NCBI RefSeq assembly: GCF_036324505.1
Contig: NC_086362.1
Span: forward strand, 12,335,043 to 12,399,042
Length of the DNA: 64,000 bases
Reading direction: 5' to 3'
Source: Eleginops maclovinus
Taxonomy: Eukaryota > Chordata > Actinopteri > Perciformes > Eleginopidae
Of this stretch, positions 48,501 to 62,148 are shown in pieces; the first letter of the stretch is position 1; the number at the start of each line of letters is the position of its first letter. The notes below the pieces were generated by a model. It was given only the letters and a program-made list of their open reading frames with translations. It made no database searches and was not told the DNA's origin. The position numbers and the translations under genes were made by a program.

Positions 48501-51500
48501 GTGTACTTCTTCCACCACTGCTACATTCATACATTATGTAAATGTGGAAACATCAACTACAGATTGCTTTCGGCTTCTTTAAATGTACTTTTTAAGTGTT
48601 TTGTCAGTTATCAGGCTCTGATCAAAGAGAAAGAAAAGAAACTGTCTGCATATTGTTTACCCATTGAAACATGAATCAGTAATCATGCATTGCTGCAGGA
48701 GTGCAGACTGCAGACATGTTGACAGAGGGACGTGGGGCTGTGCTATTTGCATTGAGAGCACATTCATGCCTGTACTGTGCTGATAACAGGCTCTCTGTGG
48801 CTAGACTGTGATCGCATGATGTCATCCACATTTTCCTGCTTTTACTGCCGCTTGCCTGTGACGTAAATAAAATGTTTATGCACTGTCTTGATGAGAACAG
48901 GACAGCCCTCTGTCTTATACACACACACAGAGTGAAACACATGATAAGGAGACTTTGTCCTTCTTTATCGTCAGCAGCCCCAGACGAGTCCTTATCTGAG
49001 CATAGACACATTTGCACATTGTCGGAGCTTTCTCGGCTTTACATCCCAGCCAGCCATCAGATATATGAATTCATTGAAAGCCATTTGTTGGACCAGCAGA
49101 AATGTGTCAATGCATCCAGATGAGCGTTTACATCGGTTACATACATTTAAAATTCAGTAGTTTAAACCCCTTGACAACCTCCAACATTGCTGGTCCATAT
49201 TATTCAGGAAAATTCCAAAGTACGTTTCAAAAGTTTGCTTTGACAACATCTCCGTATCATAAATTATAATTGATCTGTGTCTGTGGGTATATACTGTGTG
49301 TGTGCGGACCCCAAGAAGAATAGCCAATGCTCATGCTAGTGCTAATGGGAATCCTAATAAAGAACAAAGAACCTACTGACAGAAACATTTGTTTGAATTA
49401 CCTTTTTTACAATATCAGTAACAAAATGGGATACAACAAGCCATTCAGATGTTGCCCCCCTTTCTATATCACTTGCAGGCATATTAATCTGACTATCTCT
49501 TGTCATGACTCAACAAATACCTTTGCAATTTTTCTCGTGAGTCAATCAGAGTGGAATTTTTTTGGAGTGTGGCTTAAAGAGACAGGCATATACAGACAGA
49601 CAGACAGAATGAATAAATAATGTGTTTTGTTAACATTAAAGCATATAGAAATGTTAAAATAAAAACAAAAATACAAATATGAAACTGAAAATTATAATAA
49701 TGAGTCCCCTTTAAGAGCCTGGGTTTTGTTGTTAAATGATAGGAAGAAACCAAGAGCCTAAGCCACCAGACTGATTGATCTGTATCGACTGACCTACTGA
49801 TCGCTCTCCCTGCTGGATTGATAATTGAGTAACAGTGCAAATCAGCCTTTTTAGATAATTTGCTAATGATGTTTTCTGAGCAAAGATAAAGACAATAGTG
49901 CATGTTTACAAGTGCAGTTGACCTTTAAGACGAGCCAGTAGACAAAGCATCTGTAAGGCTGAAAACAATCAGATAGCTACTACAGAACGAACTCAGTGAC
50001 CTGAAGTAAGTCCTGCTGCTGGCGGTTGAAAAAAGTGTCACACAAAGATGGAAACTGAAAGGCGATCCTGTTGATCAGAATGTTATGAGAATCATGTGAA
50101 ACCACAGACACTTGTAGCAAATAAGGATAGCAAACGAATGCATCAAAATCAAAAAATGGTATCAACTCCTATACTTAGCATTATTCAAATTCAACCTCAG
50201 CATTTCACATAACTATATATTATATTTCAGTATAAATGTCTCTGCTAATTATCTCCCAATAGAGCAATAAAATGTCAGAAAATTAAGAAAAATATTGCTT
50301 TGTCCCTCCAAACCTAACATCCTTTATTTCATGCGATATTAAACAGGAAATGAAAACAGAAATGATCTATATTTTCGAGGTTTAAGACAGCATGTGCATG
50401 AAAAAACTCATATTGTCTAATAATCAATAACCCAAATAATGTGAATTATGTTTTATTTGATCAAGATTGGCTGTTAATAAAAATTTAAAGCCAGGTTATC
50501 TATGCATGGCACAACATGACTACAGCAACAAAGAAGAGGGGATTGTCAGAGACGTATGTTCAGCAAAGTGGATGTACAGCTGTTTCATTATCATTCTGAA
50601 TGTCCTGAGGTGAGGTATGGTATATGGCTTGGTGCCAGCGAAGCATTGTGCAACAGGAAACAAAACATCCCTCAGGCAGGCAAGTCACTGTTACATCAGT
50701 CTGTAATGAGGGGACATCTGAGTAGGTATGCCACCAGGCATGCAGACAGAGTCCAGACAGAGCAGAATGTGGTAAACAGATTTGGAGACAAGAAAGAGGA
50801 ACCAAAGTCATGGCTTAGTCTGGGGCGGGATTTCTTTCTTCCTCAAAGATCCTGATTGGTCCCATTTAATAATGCCCCATCTGTGATTGGTCTCTTCAAA
50901 GGCAAAGTATTTCAATTCTGTAAAAAGGATTAGTTCTGAGAAGTGTGTCAACTTAAAGGGAGGTGAGAATTGTTTGTCACAATAGCATTAGTCCTTATGA
51001 TGAATCCTGACAGTCTTTGTCCAGGGGATTTTGATGAAGTTTATCTAGATAACAACATAAATAAAATGTTTTTAACTTTTGTTGTCTGAAACGTTTAATA
51101 GAAAAACTGGAAAAGAAAAAACACTGACCCAGCAGATCAAAAAACAACAACACATGAGTTGAAATGTTCTTGACGTCCATACAGGTTCTGAAGCATCCCA
51201 AGTATTTAGACCAACATAAATTGTCCGTAGGATTAGCAGGAAAAAATGTCAACTTTGAATGCTTCTGAGGTTGGGTGAGGACAGAGACAATGTAAACAAG
51301 TCCCAGTGTACAAGATACCACATGTCCAAAGTTATAAAGCTTGTGAGGTATGACGAATAAAACATTTACCTCAGTGATCAACCCTGCCGATGATAATCAG
51401 CTTCACCTCAGACGGCACTGTGAACTCGCTGTGAAGGTGCAAAGCAAGACCAAAGCTTCGTGGGACACACTTTCATAACACAACCTTTGAGGGAAATCAA

Positions 51501-52789
51501 CCAGAGGCCCCTTCCCCCCATCTATAGCCTTGTTCCTGGGAGAGGATTATGGTGCATCTTTTAACTGGGCCATCTGCTCCAAATTGACTTTCAGTTAACA
51601 AATGAGAAAGCTGTCAGTGCAAGTGGCAGTGCTGAGTTAGATGTTTCTCTGTGGATGTTATGTTGTTGCACGTGATGAGCCCGAGGCAGAGGTTCAGTGG
51701 AGATTTTATCAGTGACAGGATGATGACAAAATCACTTCCACTTTTGAACAGGCCTCAGTGCTACAGGGGGGTCATTTGTGTTTCACCTTTGCTAAAGATC
51801 AAATGCAGAACTCAATGTTATTCTGCTGACTCTGAAGGACTACTGTAGTAAAACGTTTGCCTTTATAACCAGCTGTTAGATACAGCTTTACTTAGACAAG
51901 CATACACACCCCTAGCTCACTTCCTCTCTCCCTTTCTTTTGTTTATGCTCTCATTTGCACGTGCACACACTCCACACTATCTTGTCCTGACCTCTTTTCA
52001 CACACTCACCTCATACACATAAAGATAATAACGCCTGGTAATCGAGTAGGCAATGAAACATGGAGTTGTATGTGTGTGTATGTGTTGTGCCAGGAGCACA
52101 AACAGCTGGTCAATAGCCCTCGACTCATCTCGTCCCAGAGGTCATGACCCCTAGGGGCCAGAGGGCACATGAAGTGTGCCACACTATGGACCTTTGATCT
52201 AAGGCAGGTGGTCAGCCTAAAGAATAAGCACCATCCAAAACATACACACCCACCCAGATATACACTTAGTGAAACACATCTAAAATCGAATGGAGTTGTA
52301 TTGGGGTTTTATAATAACTATAACTTTAAAAATACTGTTTTGTCTATGCAAGATATCCCAAACTAAAAGCTAATATATATACACATGGCACAATTGAAAA
52401 TAAATTTTTATTTCTGTTGTCGTTTAACTTTAATAAATATGTTGTTGACTACATTTATTAAGTGTGTGGACCTTAAAGGTAGATTATATGAAACTTTTGT
52501 CAAAAAACCTTCTAACAAGTCTAACCATATTGTATTTTTGAAGGCTATATTGTGCATTTAACAATACATATTTGTGTTTTTTCTGTTGAAAGCATTTGTA
52601 TCTGTTTTTATTTAAAAAAATTAATATAACTTTAACCTCAAAGAGAATACTAAGTCCCTCATTACATTTTTAGTCTGCGCAATGTAGTTCATCCTTTGAC
52701 TTTTATTGAAGTACTTAACAAATAATAAGAGTACTAGTTGGGCTTCTGATGCAATACCCTAGCGGAGGAATCAAACTTTTGAGAACAGG

Positions 52790-53122
52790 ACAGCAGAGGT
52801 TTGCCTTGTTGCCTAGATACGAACGCGGAGGGTGGCGAATCCAGGAGTCCTCTCTGAATGAAACTGGCTTTTATATAGCGGACATTGTGGTTCTGGGTAT
52901 CAGTGTCATCGAGGAGTGATCTTTCTTATGCTCGAACCGGAATGTCGCCAGTTTCCTTGACGCTGTTGAAGAAGCAGTGGATGTGAAAACAGCGCCATTT
53001 CTGTCGGCGTCCATGATACGCGATGCTACCGCAGCGGATTCCAGAGCTCGAGCTCGGAACGGCAGCGGGAGAGAAATAGCCGCTCCCCTTTCGCCGCTTC
53101 TCTTTACTTCAGCCCACGGCAG
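52790..53122 (+). promoter_or_regulatory. Promoter and first non-coding exon of the KIAA0232 gene
   Basis: A CpG-richer stretch after a long AT-rich desert, with CGCCATTTCTG (a YY1-like GCCAT core). It ends at a clean donor, CACGGCAG|GTAGGT, at 53122. The next exon (54955) starts after TTCGCTGTTACAG. The transcription start cannot be fixed from sequence; it probably lies between 52900 and 53060. Confidence 0.5.
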
Positions 53123-54954
53123 GTAGGTCCACCATTGAACCGGCTTGGAGTTTTACTTGTCGCACTGTGTTGTTTTTCTCCATGTTTTGTGTTTATTCAG
53201 ACTACTCTTTCGTTGTATGACGGTATGGCGTACATTTTGAAGGGAAAACGTCTGACAGTCCGCTTGTTGCCTACTGGGGCAGCCGCCTCCCCCTCGGTCA
53301 CAACAAGCGGACGTGAATGCTAACGATAGCAAACGTTCGTTTCAATTTGAACAGGACACATTTGCAACCGTGTGTTTACTGTTAGCCATTCTGGGCGCTG
53401 CGTCTCCAACTGAAAGTTTAGACTCGGCCTAACGTTTGCGTGTTGCGGTTTGCTAGCTAACTATTTAATGGAGAACGGCCAGTGCTCTAATGTCACTGTG
53501 CAGAGGAGCCTCCGTTCACCTGCCCTACATAACAAACCACGGTCTGCTCGGGGAAGGGGGACATCGCAATTAGAGTTAAATTGATAAGACTGTAATATAA
53601 CATAGGTGTTAACCTGTCACGATGACCGTAATGTTAGCGTAAAAATAATACTAAATTGCTAACGACCGGAGACGGGCAGCTAACTTGGCTAACTTAGCTC
53701 ATAAGCTAACGTTAAAGGTCGGTGGTCTAGCTAACCTTGCCATTTGACTGCAGTGTGACGCTATCACAGGTCAATATAACGTTTGTTGACACTTCAGCAG
53801 CTACCCACCACTGATTGTGTAGTGTTTAATCACAATAAGGTCAATACTTAATCATAATGATCGTCCCTTGCTGTTATGTATTGCCGCACTCAGCAGCCAA
53901 GCAGTGTAACGTTAGCGTCTTTAAACTATGACTATTTGCCCCACGTAACAATGTATCTGAAATGGAGATAACTAGCTGGTTGACTCTGTGCAAATGGCAT
54001 TACGTTGCTACTTTCCATTTCAGCGGAACAAATGAGTTGCACGATGAAGTTGGTATGTGGGCAGTGCGGTCATAAGCTAGCTGCCGGGCTAATGTGAATA
54101 CAAGAAACAGCTGGGTTGTAGACACTGGTCAGCCATATTTAGCAATTATCGATGGAGCTAGTTTATCTCAGCTGTTGTCCTTCTGTATTTATTATTTACA
54201 GATAATGTTACAATGTGATAATAAATAATTGGTTTGGATACTGCAAAACTTTTGATATTGCCCCTTTGACGATGCAAAGGACTAAACCATAATATGAAGA
54301 CGGGTTCAGCCAATCAAATCGCCGCAGCCTCCATTTGCTCTTCACGTCGGTCCACTAATCCGCTGCTGCCATATAAAACACATGCACTTGACAGCAAGCG
54401 ATCCCCTGTCCGTTGCCCACACAGTTTTATTTCAACTGCTGGAGTTAGCTTGTCATTGTTGTTCTGCCATGGGCACAAATCCAGGACATGTTTGCTGTTA
54501 TAACTTACCAATTAACATTAGGCAGCCGTTGTTCGAAATGAATAGGACAACAATCAACATGTTGCTTCCTCTTTTAGTAGTTTTACTAAGCCTTGCTGTC
54601 ATCCAGTTTCAAAAAGACATGGTCATGACCACTTCTTCTGTAATAAATTTATTATGTTACATTGCATTTCATAACAGGATAGTTAACTTATTACACATAT
54701 GCATACTTGAAAAGGGTTAACTAAGTTGTAAATGTGCTTCACATCACAGTCAACCTGTTTATCACATTGTAAAAGGGCGCACCACCATAATGTGTCATGA
54801 TTGAAACTGCTGCTCAAGAGTTCATGATCTCTCATGAGCCCATTAGCTTGCTGGTAAGCAAGGCTTTAAACAGTCAGGCTACATGCTTTTGTACGATATT
54901 TTTTCAATGCTTACATTAAATATTGAAAACCAATGTATGTTTTCGCTGTTACAG

Positions 54955-55288
54955 GTTGTGCCGTTGAAGTAAGACGTAGCCCCAAAATGGACCACTCCGA
55001 CTGAGACGCAAACACATCCTGTGTTTTGCTCAGCAGCTGAGATCTATCAGCAGCCTAAGCCATGCCTGACGTGTAAAATCCCCTTTTTGCTAAAAGCAAT
55101 AATATAAAAAAATAACATCCTACATGCCTCCCCATGTAGAGCCGCTTCGGTGCGTCCTGCTGGAGTGACTAGCCCCTCTTCCCAAGGTTCTGCCTCGTCC
55201 TCTCTCTGTTCCCTTCTCAACGACCACCCTACAGTAACTACCCATCACAATGCTGCTCCACCTTAGAATGGCCAACACCTGAGGTCCC
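54955..55288 (+). promoter_or_regulatory. uORF-rich 5' leader of the KIAA0232 mRNA
   Basis: The leader part of exon 2 has at least five upstream ATG frames, all closing before the main start: 54987-55004 (MDHSD), 55062-55076 (MPDV), 55124-55168 (14 codons), 55134-55139 (ATG directly followed by TAG) and 55250-55282 (10 codons, stop 6 bases before the main ATG). Such leaders usually lower translation; the effect here is inferred. Confidence 0.6.
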
Positions 55289-58200
55289 ATGCGTCCAGTG
55301 AGCACCGATTCAGACGGTCCTGCTCCTCCTGAAAACCTCTCTTGCCCCTACCCCTTCGTCGGCCCCCTGCCTGCCTCAGAGATGTCCTTGTTCCAGTCAC
55401 TGGGTCCAGTACAAAGCTGGCTTGGCCAGGAGCTTGAGAAGTGTGGGATAGATGCCATGATTTACACCCGCTATGTCCTCAGCCTCCTCCTGCATGACAG
55501 CTACGACTATGACCTGCAGGACCAGGTAAGCACCCACAAATGTTAGGAAATATTCTTAGTTAAAAAACTTTTTTAACTCATTGTCATTGTTTGTGTTTTG
55601 CATTGTAAAGTGAGTGGGCAGTACGCATTGTTTGGGATGGGAAGTTATTTTGTGAATATAATGGACTCATTAGAAGAAGACATCATTGTGCCAGGAGAAG
55701 TTAACAATGGGGGATTCCTTTCACATCATAGCACTTGTACAACGAGCTTTGATCTCTGTCATTTGTCATTACAGTTCTTGTTATGCTTTTAAAAAATAGT
55801 TTTACTGTTTAAAACCAGTGTGTCCTTTAGTGAATGACTTTCTTCTTTTGTGAATTACTTTCTTGTTTTGTGTGACAGGAGAATGACATCTTCTTGGGCT
55901 GGGAGAAGGGAGCTGGGAAAAAATGGGGCAAGAGTAAGAAGAAAGGAGGGACCGACCTGAGTCTTGAGGAAATGAAGAAGCAAGCTGCTGTGCAATGCCT
56001 CCGCTCTGCATCTGATGAAGTAAGCACCAATATCGATACATCAATATAATAAGTTAAGGATGGTGGTATTCAAGTAAGGCTTTTCTTTGAACTGCTTCAT
56101 ATTTTATGAAACCTTTGAGTGAAAAGCAGTCTGAATACAGGCAAGTCACACATTTGTAACACTAGTAATACTTGCTTTTTCTCAATGTGCAGTCATGCAG
56201 ATATAAATTGCATAAATCACGGTGAATAGACACGGAATAAAGCTCTGACACTGTGGGAAGCTAATGCTTTAAATCAGGGAAGATCTTCATTGTACATGCA
56301 TCGTAACTTCAATTGCACCCAATAATTTCTGTCACTTGTCGGCAGTAGTAAGGGGAGGATGATCTAGTTGAGAATGACACAACGTAGCGCTGGAGGGAGG
56401 GGAAGGGTCTGCAAGGCAGGAGGAGGAGTGTTGAGCTCCTCTCTGGGGAGTGGATTCTGCAGTCTATTTTTTAACCAGCACACGCTGCGCAGGATTGCAG
56501 CAGTGAGCAGCGTAGTCGGTTGGTTGTCAGCTGACCGGCATTAGCACAATGATGCAAGAGGAAACACAGAGCATAAGAAAACTTTGCTTGGCTTTTCATG
56601 AGGTGGCATGGTAAGGAATATTATTTTCTGGATGAGTGAAAAGGGAAGGAGTGAGCTAAACTGTCTGGCAGGACTGAGGTGATTTGTTTGAGGCAATTTC
56701 CCTTGACAGTGCTGGCTCGATTAAGCTTGCCACCTGACATTGTTGTCTTATTTATTTTAAACCCTTGTTGTTTACATTTTCCACAAATCAAATTGCTGAA
56801 TGTGAGATGGAAGTAAGGTAAACCGGATATGTAGTAAATGTTCACCTACCCAGAACATAGTTTGGCAATACCTTGTCCTGTTGCTTAGCCTTTTTATTTT
56901 TTATTTAAAAAAAAAAGTATTTCGGCAGCATAGCTAAATATAGAACAGTCATGACCGAGCATGCCTAAGCTCTCACAAGTCAGCTGGCTTGACTTGTGTC
57001 AACCCCATGCCGTTCATTCTTCACATTTTCTGTCAATGTAGCTTTTGGAAAATCTTAACTAATGCTATTAGATCTCAGGAGTCCGGTTGTATTTGCAGTT
57101 TAAAAAATAAGTTATCTTTTGTTCTGTTCTTGTTCTGTTGTTTATGTCATAGCTTGTTTTTTTTTTTTAAATAGCTTTTAATGTTCTTTTTTATCAGAAA
57201 GACCAAAAGTGATTCAGTTTCCCCCTTAAAATACCTGAGCAGGATTTTTGTAATACTTATCAACACAATATGTCACTGACAACATGTATTATCAGTAAAA
57301 CTCTACCATGATATTGGTATGAGAAAGGCCTTTGAGTTGGAACTTCCAAGTATATGATAATATCGTCTAAAGACATTCGTATCGGTTGTTCACAGTATAT
57401 AGTTTAAGTTCTCAAAGCTTGTTTTTTTGGTCTCATTTGTGCAGAACTCTGGAATTGAGAGCCTGGTTGAAGAGCTTTGCTCTAAACTAAAGGACATCCA
57501 AAACAAACAGAAAGGTTGGTTCGATTATCTTTACTATCACATTTAGAAGTCTTGTGTAGAATAAAAAGGAAAGAAAGAATTTGAATAATAATTGCAGTCA
57601 TAAAATGTCTTGATGGTCAATACTTTTTTTTTTTTTTTACAGAAGAGAAGCAGATACAAAAGAAATCTGATGGCTCTCAGTCTCCAGAGCGAGCTGAGTC
57701 CCCCTCTTCAAAGGACCAGGTGGAAATGTAAGCTACATAATTGATATGTGAATAATTTTATGTACAAAAGTGACTGCAGAATGACATCCTCATGCATTTG
57801 TTTATTTCAACTGTATCGTTATGAATGCATTTAAATCTATTTTTCTCTCTTCTTCTCTGTTGTTACTGCAGGTATTATGAAGCCTTTCCTTCCTTGTCAG
57901 AGAAACCTGTTTGTCTCCAAGAGATCATGACGGTGTGGAACAAGGCTAAGGCCTGCGCATACTCGAGTTCATCCTCTGCTGCCCCACAGACCAGCACAGA
58001 CACCTCTTCCCCAAAAGATTGCAACAGCGAAGGGGAGGCTGCAAAGGAGCGAAACCTCGGAGCAGGTGGCACCATCACTACGACGTCCAACGAGAGAGGC
58101 CAGCAGCGACGGAGCAAGAAGGAGAAAGAAAATCGATACCATGGTGGTGCAGCAGCAGAGGAGAAATCTACCGTCCACTCGAAGAGACAGATGAGACATA

Positions 58201-61200
58201 GATCTGAGGGAAAAAACAGACCCAGATCCTGGTCCTCTGGCTCTAGTGAGGCGGGCTCAAGCTCAAGCGGGAACCACGGTGACTTGAAGTCATCCAGAAG
58301 CAAGGCAGTTAGAATAAGGCACAAATCCAGGGAGGCTGCAAAAAATAAGAGAACACGCAACAGCGGGCAGGTGAAGCTGCAGGTGAAGGTAATTGAAAAA
58401 GAGGAGCGGAGAAACGCAGGCGGGAGCAGTAGCAGCGCCACTGGAGGCGCTGCCAAACAACCACAGCTTTACAAGAAGGGGAAGAGACCTCTGAAAGAGA
58501 TTCGTAGAGATCCAGGCTGGAAGGAGGCTAAAGAGTCCGGAGTTGAGGCCAGAAACAGAAAGGAATACATGGAGGAGCCTCTTTGGTACACTGAGCCCAT
58601 CACAGAGTATTTTGTACCTTGCAGCAGACAAAGCAAGCTGGAAACAAAATATCGCAACAAGGTAGACTCTCCTGACGGTTTTGATTTGTCAACCGACATG
58701 GAGAGGCTGCCAGAGCGATTCCAGGGAATCTGCATTGCCAATGAGAGCTACCAGAGAGCGTACCTAGCAGCAGGCTCGTTTGTGGATGGGCACTTTGTGG
58801 AAGGGCCTGGCGAAGCAGAAGATGAAACTGTTGAACTCACTGGGACCTCATGCTGCCCTCAGCCAGAGGATAGTAGAGATTTAGATGACAAGCATCTGTC
58901 TGAATTCACTCACTTCTATGAAGTTGACATTTATCAATCCATATTGGATACTAGTGCCTCAGACTCTATACAAGAGAGTCGGATCTTAAGCATGATTCGA
59001 CAAAAAAGCAAAGAGCAAAGAGACGTTGAGGCAGAATGTTGTTTAGTGTTAGATGGCCTTGAGCAGCAAGGGAAAATTGCAATACGGGCAGAGTCACAAG
59101 AAGCTCCAGGATCAGATGGATTCCTAATGGAGGATCTTAAAAACATGGCTCAAGTGTGGGGATGTTATTCACCATCCACTTCAGAAGATATAGATGGAGA
59201 AAGCTTCATAGGAGACTCTCCCGTCCGCCTCTCCCCCCTCCTTGATAGTGTTTCGTTCACCCTGAGCAAACTATCTGGAAATCCGGAAGAGCCAAATGTC
59301 CCTGAAGCCACGAGTGAACCATCCTGCTTCTCTCTTTTCGAGCTGCAGTATGAGAGCCCCACGTTCCCTTTTCCCCGCGACTCACTCACCGTCGGTCATG
59401 AAAACAACACAGATTCTAGTAGCTGTCTCGAGCCACATTCTAATAAACAGTCTCGTTTGCTAATATGGACCAAAAATAGTGCCTTTGACGAAACTGAACA
59501 CTGTTCTAACCTTTCAACAAGAACTTGCAGTCCGTGGTCACATTCAGAGGAAACTCGTTCAGACAACGAGCAAGGAAATGTTCCGACAGAGGATGCTGTT
59601 CAAATTGGCAACGAAGAGATTGATTGTATAATCCCTCCTCTCTCTGGTACATATCTAGAGGATGAAATCCTGGATTTCTTGCATTCAAACTCTAGCCGAA
59701 TATGCGAGGAGGTCAGTGTTAGCACAGCATCCAATAAGACCTTCACCAAAAAATCTAAATTGGAGTCCATTTGTGGTATAGCATTGGAAGAGGACGAGAG
59801 TAAACAGTATAGCACTGGCATGTTTTCGGACGACACAAACCAACACGGTGACGACTACAGCTCAGGGATAATAAAGGACATTTGGACTGCAATAGGAGAT
59901 GACAAATCTGTAACGGCGAAGCAAGGAGCCGAACAACCAAGCGAGGGCTTGTTCTCAGATGAGTCCGGCGGTTACTGCTGCAGTCGCCTGGAAGTGCAGG
60001 CCAAAGGGGTTCCAATTCAGGGACCTCAGAAAAAAGCAGTGCAGCGCTCAGAGTATCACCTTTGGGAGGGCAAGAAGGAAGAACAGGACTTAGCCAAAAA
60101 CAAACTCTCTAAGGTAGATGGTGCAGGTGATTACATGACTCCGTCCAAGCCCTGGGACCTGAACTCTGACAGGGAGAGCACGTCATTCATCCTTGGAGGG
60201 GTGTATGGAGAGTTGAAGACACTAAGTGGGGATAAGAATTGGGCTCTTGTGCCGCCAAGTGACACCCAAGATAGCCTGCTACAGTGTGCCGCTGCGGCTG
60301 CATCTGCTTCCAACTCAGATATGCTCACCATCACCGGCACAGATGTGTTCATGAACACTGGCAGCTGCTTTGCCCCCGGGCACCGGCCCCTGTGGAGGCC
60401 TCTTGTGTCCTTTGGGCAGAGTGAGCAGGCCATTAGAGGTGGCGGAGATGGATTGAATAAAGGATTTTCTTTCATCTTCCATGAAGATTTGCTCGGGTCC
60501 TACGGAGGCTTGCGTGGTGAAGAGCAAGGTTTGGATTACCCATTCACATCCTTCAACCTGAACAATCCGTTCTCCCAAGTCCTCCACGTTGAGTGTTCTT
60601 TCGAGCCTGAGGACATGGCTTCTTTCAGTCCGGGTTTCAAGCCCAAGTCGATTCTTTGCTCGGACTCAGAGAATGAAGCTTTCCACCCACGCATATATGG
60701 CATCAACCGTACGCAGTATAGGGCAATTCGCATCTCCCCCAGGACTCATTTCCGACCAATATCGGCCTCAGAGTTGTCTCCCGGTGGAGTGAGTGATTCC
60801 GAGGCCGAGACTGACAAAGAGGAGATGAGTTTTCCCGTCCTGGCGCCGGTGGACGTCTTCGATGATCCTCAGGCGGATCTCAAACCTCTGGAGGAGGATG
60901 CAGAATGTGAGGGCCCCTATTACGGGAAGTCAGAACTGGAATCTGGTAAATTCTTACCCAGATTAAAGAAGTCTGGCATGGAGAAGAGTGCCCAGACCTC
61001 TTTGGATTCACAGGAGGGCTCCAGTACCCTCTTGCCAATTGCTGAGCAAGAGATTTGCTTAGACTGCAAGACTGCAGAAGCCGCATCAAATGTAGGCGGA
61101 CAGACCGACGTCTCTGTCGGCAAGATTCAAAAGAAGGAATCTTCAGAAGAAAAGCAGTCCTGCTTCTCTGCACCAGCGGGTCAGATCCCAAAGTATGGGA

Positions 61201-62148
61201 TCGCTTATGACTTTGTGGGAGATGTTCCAGAGGTGAGGCTTACCTCCTAAAATGATGTTGTAAGAACGTTCTGTGTGCTCGAGCATTACAACAAAAGTGT
61301 TTGCATAACCACAGTGTTCTCATAATCTGTGAAATGACTGTGAAGTCTGTGAAGTGTTTTGCCTTACTGAAACACTAACCACTTCTCATTTGTCTTTTAC
61401 AGTTCCCTCTGTTAAATATAAGTGGACAGAGAGGAACCGGCAACCAGCAAGACGAGTGCTGGTGGCAGAACACACTCTGTTCCCCCCTTTTCCCTGGATC
61501 GCAGTGTACAGGTATACCGTTTTAAAGAAATACATATTTATATAACATTTACATTTTTAACATTCTATGCACCAGCAAAGAGAAAGTAATCACGGCCTCA
61601 CCTGCAATTATTTAACTGCTATCAAAACTGTATTAGTTATTAAGTATGATGGACATGGACAGAGACTACTATCTTGTGCCCAAACCTTCCCACAACACAT
61701 CCACATTGACACTCATTAGAGATGTCTATCAGTGCTATATAAAAAGCACAGTCTAATATGAAAAATATCTGACCTATCAGTTTCCTACAAAGAGTGGCTC
61801 ATGAAAAAAAGACTTGATTGATTGAGGTGTTAAGATCCTAGAGACAGACCTGTACAATACTGGCCGTCAGCTTCTGCTGTTAAAGGCATCAACATATATG
61901 AACTCTCCTAAGTAGTCTACCCATTTTTGGTTATGGCTACCTGAATTCCACTGAGGGGGTTTTAGAAAAACATTAGCAGTGAAAATATGGCTGAAAGTCC
62001 TAATCGGGTCATGCATCTATGATGGCCAGTTTGAACTTTCGATAGGTGTAGGATGTAAAGGAGAAACATAAGCAGCATGGTCCTGTTACATTTTTGTCAA
62101 TCTAACCTTTTTGTCTGTCTTCTTTCTCCAGGGAGCAGCAACATTTGA
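55289..62148 (+). CDS. kiaa0232: KIAA0232 orthologue (DUF4603 family), nearly complete
   Basis: Large vertebrate protein of unknown function. Exons: 55289-55525, 55879-56019, 57445-57514, 57643-57727, 57872-61232, 61403-61511 and, less surely, 62132-62148. Together they give about 1339 aa, against about 1395 in human. The start MRPVSTDSDG parallels human MRPI. The most conserved parts are GPVQSWLGQELEKCGIDAM (exon 2), EEMKKQAAVQCLRSASDE (exon 3), EKPVCLQEIMTVWNKAK (start of the 3.36 kb exon), RPRSWSSGSSEAGSSSSGN, SRLLIWTKNSAFDE, SEYHLWEGKKE and YRAIRISPRTHFRPISASE. After the N-terminus the chain is acidic, Ser-rich and largely without predicted fold, apart from a basic stretch (RRSKKEKENR). 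The C-terminus is the weak point: direct splicing into 62132 gives a short end (CTGSSNI) that does not match the longer human tail as I recall it. The frame also reads through the donor at 61232 to a TAA at 61248-61250. Confidence 0.9.

Larger units (their letters stand above)
45999..52789. other. Intergenic, no supported gene
   Basis: No exon series, RNA gene or long frame with a recognised product. It holds the family P MITE at 47152-47332, a partial one at 48415-48500 and the retroposon-like tail at 47888-47950. Short frames (for example 48872-49123, 50556-50855 and 50995-51381 reversed) show no known motif. Confidence 0.45.

Noticed and set aside
57825..57871. Start of the large KIAA0232 exon at an ATG at 57825
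   Set aside because: These bases are intron: a clear TTACTGCAG acceptor ends at 57871, and the frame joins exactly to the upstream exon (AT|G).
57875..58456. 193-codon frame on the - strand
   Set aside because: Shadow of the large KIAA0232 exon; composition is explained by the Ser/Lys-rich sense strand.
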